Source: Clostridium sp. BNL1100
Lineage (GTDB): Bacteria > Bacillota > Clostridia > Acetivibrionales > DSM-1351
Assembly (NCBI RefSeq): GCF_000244875.1
Contig: NC_016791.1
Coordinates: 3,663,001 to 3,727,000, forward strand
Direction: 5' to 3'
Length of the DNA stretch: 64,000 nucleotides
How positions within the stretch are numbered: position 1 is the stretch's first letter; each line of letters starts with the position of its first letter. The notes beneath the pieces were generated by a model that was not told where the DNA came from, made no database searches, and was given only the letters and a program-made list of their open reading frames with translations. Below are positions 60,902 to 64,000 of this stretch, one piece after another. The position numbers and the translations under genes were made by a program.

Positions 60902-62275
60902 ATGAAAACCCTCCAAAGGAAATATGATGTAGTTGTTATTGGCGGTGGTCCGGGTGGCATCCCTGCAGCAATTGCGGCAAGCAGAAATGGTGCAAAAGTA
61001 CTTCTTGTAGAAAAGAACGGATATCTTGGCGGTAATTTAACGATAAGGTTACCATTGTTAGGGTATCTGGACAAAGACGGTAAAACTGTAACTGCAGGTA
61101 TTGCACAAGAACTTGTTGATGAACTGAAAAAATGTAATTCCTGTACAGATCATTATCCTTGCCCTATGCACAATTCTATAACTCTTTACGACCATGAGAT
61201 TTTTAAAATCGTTGCATTTGAAATGTGTCTCAAGGCAGGCGTAGAAATACTTCTGCATTCTGAAATTATTGATACCACCGTAGAGAATGGTAAGATTAAA
61301 ACAGTTACTCTATTTGGAAAGGGTTATCATATTGAGGTAGAGGCTGCTGTCTATATTGATGCCAGCGGAGATGGCGACATGGGCTATATGGCCGGTGCTA
61401 CCTATAATATGGGCCAAAAGGACACCGGTGCATTGCAGCCACCTACTCTTATGTTTACTTTAGGTAACGTTGATACCGACAAAACTATAGAATTCATCGC
61501 AAGTGACCCTGAACAGATGCGTTTATGTGATACTATTGAGTGTGACTTTGACAAGTACAACGCTGAATTTTTCCGTTCAAACCCATACCATGTAATGGTC
61601 GGTCTACGTAAGCTCTTCTTGGAACTTAAAGCAAAAGGCGAATTGCCTGTTGATAGAGATACCCTTATTTACATTAAAAGTCTGATTCCCGGGGAGGTAC
61701 ACATTAATTCTACCCGCCATTTAGGAATTAACGGCAGTGATGTACTGGATTTGACTCGTGCAGAAATTGAGGGCCATTTACAGATTCCAAAACTGGTGGA
61801 AACACTCAAAAAATATGTTCCCGGTTTTGAAAATTGCTATATAACTCAGATATATCCTTCAATGGGTATCCGTGAAACACGTCGTTTCGCCGGCCTTTGT
61901 GAATTGACTGAGGAAAAAATCATGGTGGGTGACGTGCCGGAAGACACAGTAGCACTGGGTTCCTACATTATTGACATACATGAAGGTAACGGGGCGGGTA
62001 CAATTGTTAAGCGCATAAAGCCCTACGGTATTCCATACGGATGTACAGTAAGCAAGGATATTGACAACCTCATGTTCAGCGGAAGATGCGCTTCATTGGA
62101 TGCAGTAGTTATGAGTTCCGCAAGGGTTATGCCTACCTGCATGGCCATAGGAGAGGCAGCCGGCGTAGGTGCTGCACTTGCAGTTAAGCAGAATATCATC
62201 CCCGCTAAGGTGGATGTGAAGGAAGTTCGTAACATCCTTCGCAATGCCAACGTAATTCTTGAACCTGCTGAATAA
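60902..62275 (+). CDS. FAD-dependent oxidoreductase (FAD_oxidored family), copy 5
   Basis: 457 aa. VVVIGGGPGGIPAAIAASRNG and LLVEKNGYLGGNLTIRLP bind FAD. A Cys-rich insert KKCNSCTDHYPCPMHNS near residue 80 is absent from the other four copies and might bind a metal. DASGDGDMGYMAGATYNMG, MGIRETRRFAGL and FSGRCASLDAVVMSSARVMP are the other family motifs. AAAGGAG lies 8 nt before the ATG. It is 43 bp after copy 4 and 69 bp before the epimerase gene. Confidence 0.9.
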   Translation: MKTLQRKYDVVVIGGGPGGIPAAIAASRNGAKVLLVEKNGYLGGNLTIRLPLLGYLDKDGKTVTAGIAQELVDELKKCNSCTDHYPCPMHNSITLYDHEIFKIVAFEMCLKAGVEILLHSEIIDTTVENGKIKTVTLFGKGYHIEVEAAVYIDASGDGDMGYMAGATYNMGQKDTGALQPPTLMFTLGNVDTDKTIEFIASDPEQMRLCDTIECDFDKYNAEFFRSNPYHVMVGLRKLFLELKAKGELPVDRDTLIYIKSLIPGEVHINSTRHLGINGSDVLDLTRAEIEGHLQIPKLVETLKKYVPGFENCYITQIYPSMGIRETRRFAGLCELTEEKIMVGDVPEDTVALGSYIIDIHEGNGAGTIVKRIKPYGIPYGCTVSKDIDNLMFSGRCASLDAVVMSSARVMPTCMAIGEAAGVGAALAVKQNIIPAKVDVKEVRNILRNANVILEPAE

Positions 62276-62344
62276 AATCAGTATATAAGTATGGAATTAT
62301 CGTCAGATATGTCGAAGTGATTTCTGCCTTTAAGGAGGACTAAC

Positions 62345-63223
62345 ATGAAGCATGGTATATATTACGCATACTGGGAGCAAGAATGGGAAGCTGATTACAA
62401 ATATTATATTGAGAAGGTTGCAAAACTTGGTTTTGATATTCTAGAGATAGCAGCTTCTCCATTACCTTTTTACAGTGACAATCAGATTAACGAACTCAAA
62501 GCATGTGCCCGTGGCAATGGAATTACTCTTACGGTAGGCCATGGGCCAAGCGCAGAACAAAATCTGTCTTCTCCTGACCCTTATATTCGCAAAAATGCTA
62601 AAGCCTTTTACACAGATTTGCTCAAACGTCTTTACAAGCTGGATGTGCATTTAATAGGTGGAGCTATATATTCTTATTGGCCGGTAGATTACACAAAGAC
62701 AATTGATAAAAAAGGTGATTGGGAACGCAGCGTTGAAAGTGTCCGTGAAGTTGCTCAGGTAGCTGAGGCTTGTGGAGTGGATTTCTGCCTTGAGGTTCTT
62801 AATAGATTTGAAAATTATTTAATTAATACTGCACAAGAGGGTGTAGATTTTGTAAAACAAGTTGGTCATGACAATGTAAAGGTAATGCTTGATACCTTCC
62901 ATATGAATATCGAAGAAGATAGTATCGGAGGTGCAATCAGGACTGCAGGTTCTTACTTGGGACATTTACACACCGGCGAATGTAATCGTAAAGTTCCCGG
63001 CAAAGGAAGAATTCCATGGATAGAAATTGGTGAGGCTCTTGCTGATATAGGTTATAACGGTAGCGTTGTTATGGAACCTTTTGTTAGAATGGGCGGAACT
63101 GTCGGGTCCAATATTAAGGTTTGGCGTGATATTAGTAACGGCGCAGATGAGGAAAAGCTGGACCGAGAAGCACAGGCTGCACTTAATTTTTCCAGATATG
63201 TGTTAGGAAACCGCAAACTGTAG
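62345..63223 (+). CDS. D-psicose (D-allulose) 3-epimerase / D-tagatose 3-epimerase family
   Basis: 292 aa. MKHGIYYAYWEQEWEADYKY and most of the remainder match, from memory, the enzyme of C. cellulolyticum H10, with only scattered substitutions. The four metal and catalytic residues are present: E150 (FCLEVLNRF), D183 (VMLDTFHMN), H209 (LGHLHTGE) and E244 (VVMEPFVRM). TIM-barrel of the AP-endonuclease 2 type, Mn or Co dependent. It interconverts D-fructose and D-psicose (and other ketoses) at C3. GGAGG precedes the ATG. In this operon it probably acts on a ketose made by the FAD enzymes or dehydrogenases and passes it to the PfkB kinase. Confidence 0.95.
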   Translation: MKHGIYYAYWEQEWEADYKYYIEKVAKLGFDILEIAASPLPFYSDNQINELKACARGNGITLTVGHGPSAEQNLSSPDPYIRKNAKAFYTDLLKRLYKLDVHLIGGAIYSYWPVDYTKTIDKKGDWERSVESVREVAQVAEACGVDFCLEVLNRFENYLINTAQEGVDFVKQVGHDNVKVMLDTFHMNIEEDSIGGAIRTAGSYLGHLHTGECNRKVPGKGRIPWIEIGEALADIGYNGSVVMEPFVRMGGTVGSNIKVWRDISNGADEEKLDREAQAALNFSRYVLGNRKL

Positions 63224-63255
63224 TACTTTTGACAATACAGGTATATGCATATGAC

Positions 63256-63309
63256 AGCTGAAGAATACTTATGAAGCAAATTAAACGTTTAGATTCTTCA
63301 GCTCGTCAT
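63256..63309. repeat. Inverted repeat at a convergent gene end
   Basis: AGCTGAAGAAT (63256-63266) is the exact complement of ATTCTTCAGCT (63293-63303). With one skipped base ATGAC (63251-63255) also pairs with GTCAT (63305-63309). It overlaps the stop of the minus-strand gene and lies 33 bp after the epimerase stop. It lacks T runs, so it may be a weak bidirectional terminator. Confidence 0.4.
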
Positions 63310-64000
63310 AAATATTTGTTAGTATCTTCCCTTCTTGATCCTTAACCAAACAAATTGTATCGATTATCTTAAGTAATAGTTCCGTATTGTACGATTCGTT
63401 GTCACTGCCCCCTTGAGCTATAACAGTGTGCTTTAAAAAAAGATTTCTTGCATAAAGTGCTTTTCTTACCACTTCCGAATATTCCTGAATAAGCTGTACT
63501 AATTTTTCACTGGAATTAAAATGTGAAACTATATACTCAAGCCGTTTATACATTATTGATTTATGCTCGAAAAGTAAGTGCATATATCTAAAATCCATAG
63601 TGTTCTTTCCTTGGATTAGATTGTTTAAATGAAGAATTAGTTCATCATGCACTTTAAAATTAAATGTTGCCTGTCTTCCATTTGTCTCAAGATTATTTGG
63701 ACGTATCATGGAATAATTTCCGTCACCCGATAAATAAGTCTTCAATTCCTCCAGAAATAAATCCAATTTAAAAATATACGTCTTTACATTATCTTTAGGC
63801 TTGATAATTTCGGCATTTTCATTTAAAACCCACACCGGTGAGGATTCATAGTTTTCTTTTCCTAATTCATATGCTTGGTTGAAGATTTCGTAGGTATATT
63901 CATTACTTGCAAACACGCTTTTTTCATTAAAAGCAACTGTCATAAAAGTCTTGGTTTGATTATTATACCCGTAAACCATTATTTGGTGCAAAAAATGTTT
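63281..64000 (-). CDS. BtrH_N/C39-like family protein, 5'-truncated by window edge
   Basis: Open from base 64000 to a stop at 63281-63283 (about 239 codons visible); the N-terminus lies outside. KHFLHQIMVYGYNNQTKTFMTV matches the HFRHDIMIYGFD block of the gene at 29546-30625 and keeps the His. YTYEIFNQAYELG, DFRYMHLLFEHKSIMYKRL and VHDELILHLNNL follow as in that protein. It is a fourth member of the same family, 33 kb from the others. Whether the nucleophile Cys is present cannot be seen. Confidence 0.6.
   Translation of the reverse strand, partial: KHFLHQIMVYGYNNQTKTFMTVAFNEKSVFASNEYTYEIFNQAYELGKENYESSPVWVLNENAEIIKPKDNVKTYIFKLDLFLEELKTYLSGDGNYSMIRPNNLETNGRQATFNFKVHDELILHLNNLIQGKNTMDFRYMHLLFEHKSIMYKRLEYIVSHFNSSEKLVQLIQEYSEVVRKALYARNLFLKHTVIAQGGSDNESYNTELLLKIIDTICLVKDQEGKILTNIYDELKNLNV

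Noticed and set aside
1-64000. tRNA, rRNA, riboswitch or prophage genes
   Set aside because: No cloverleaf-like, rRNA-like, well-known riboswitch core or phage structural gene was recognised on either strand; a covariance-model search would be needed to exclude small RNAs.

Overview
The window looks like a chromosomal segment of a mesophilic cellulolytic clostridium of the Ruminiclostridium (Clostridium cellulolyticum / papyrosolvens) group. DNA is AT-rich with strong purine-rich ribosome binding sites. The best species marker is the gene at 62345-63223, which matches from memory the well-known D-psicose 3-epimerase of C. cellulolyticum H10 almost residue for residue. No rRNA, tRNA, CRISPR array or transposase was seen.

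Region A (1-26145, all on the minus strand) is a long unidirectional specialised-metabolite or glycoconjugate locus. It starts at a near-consensus promoter (26116-26145) and a gene for a LoaP-type NusG paralogue, a processive antiterminator. About 20 tightly spaced genes follow: a GT2 glycosyltransferase, a PIG-L deacetylase, a stand-alone acyl carrier protein, two ABC-2 permeases with a matching ATPase further down, a SPASM-type radical SAM enzyme, two GT9 glycosyltransferases, five radical SAM proteins with N-terminal cobalamin-binding-like domains, several peptidase-U32-like proteins, an O-carbamoyltransferase, a DUF362 ferredoxin fusion, and two proteins not assigned to a family. There is no NRPS or PKS megasynthase. 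The operon runs off the left edge.

Region B (26226-38000) is very AT-rich accessory DNA. It holds a GDP-mannose pyrophosphorylase and three BtrH_N/C39-like papain-fold paralogues, two of which have lost a presumed catalytic residue. A GH43 glycosidase with its AraC-type regulator follows, of more ordinary composition. Next come a chimeric gene joining the front of a subtilisin to the back of an AgrC-like kinase, an ABC exporter pair, and a tandem pair of small membrane proteins.

Region C (38035-43233, plus strand) is a compact class II lanthipeptide locus: a Cys-free candidate precursor, a radical SAM remnant that keeps only its SPASM-like part, LanM, an FMN reductase, a second precursor with an alternating Thr/hydrophobic core, and a terminator. 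No exporter/protease (LanT) is present.

Region D (43242-63223) is a carbohydrate or polyol utilisation locus. It has a PfkB kinase, three zinc medium-chain dehydrogenases, five FAD-dependent oxidoreductases (three on the minus strand, two on the plus), a CUT1-type importer without its ATPase, a YesM/YesN two-component system, and the ketose 3-epimerase. The model is uptake of an oligosaccharide or glycoside, oxidation or epimerisation of a polyol or ketose, then phosphorylation, with YesMN control in the middle. The right edge (63281-64000) holds a fourth BtrH_N-like gene, cut by the window end.
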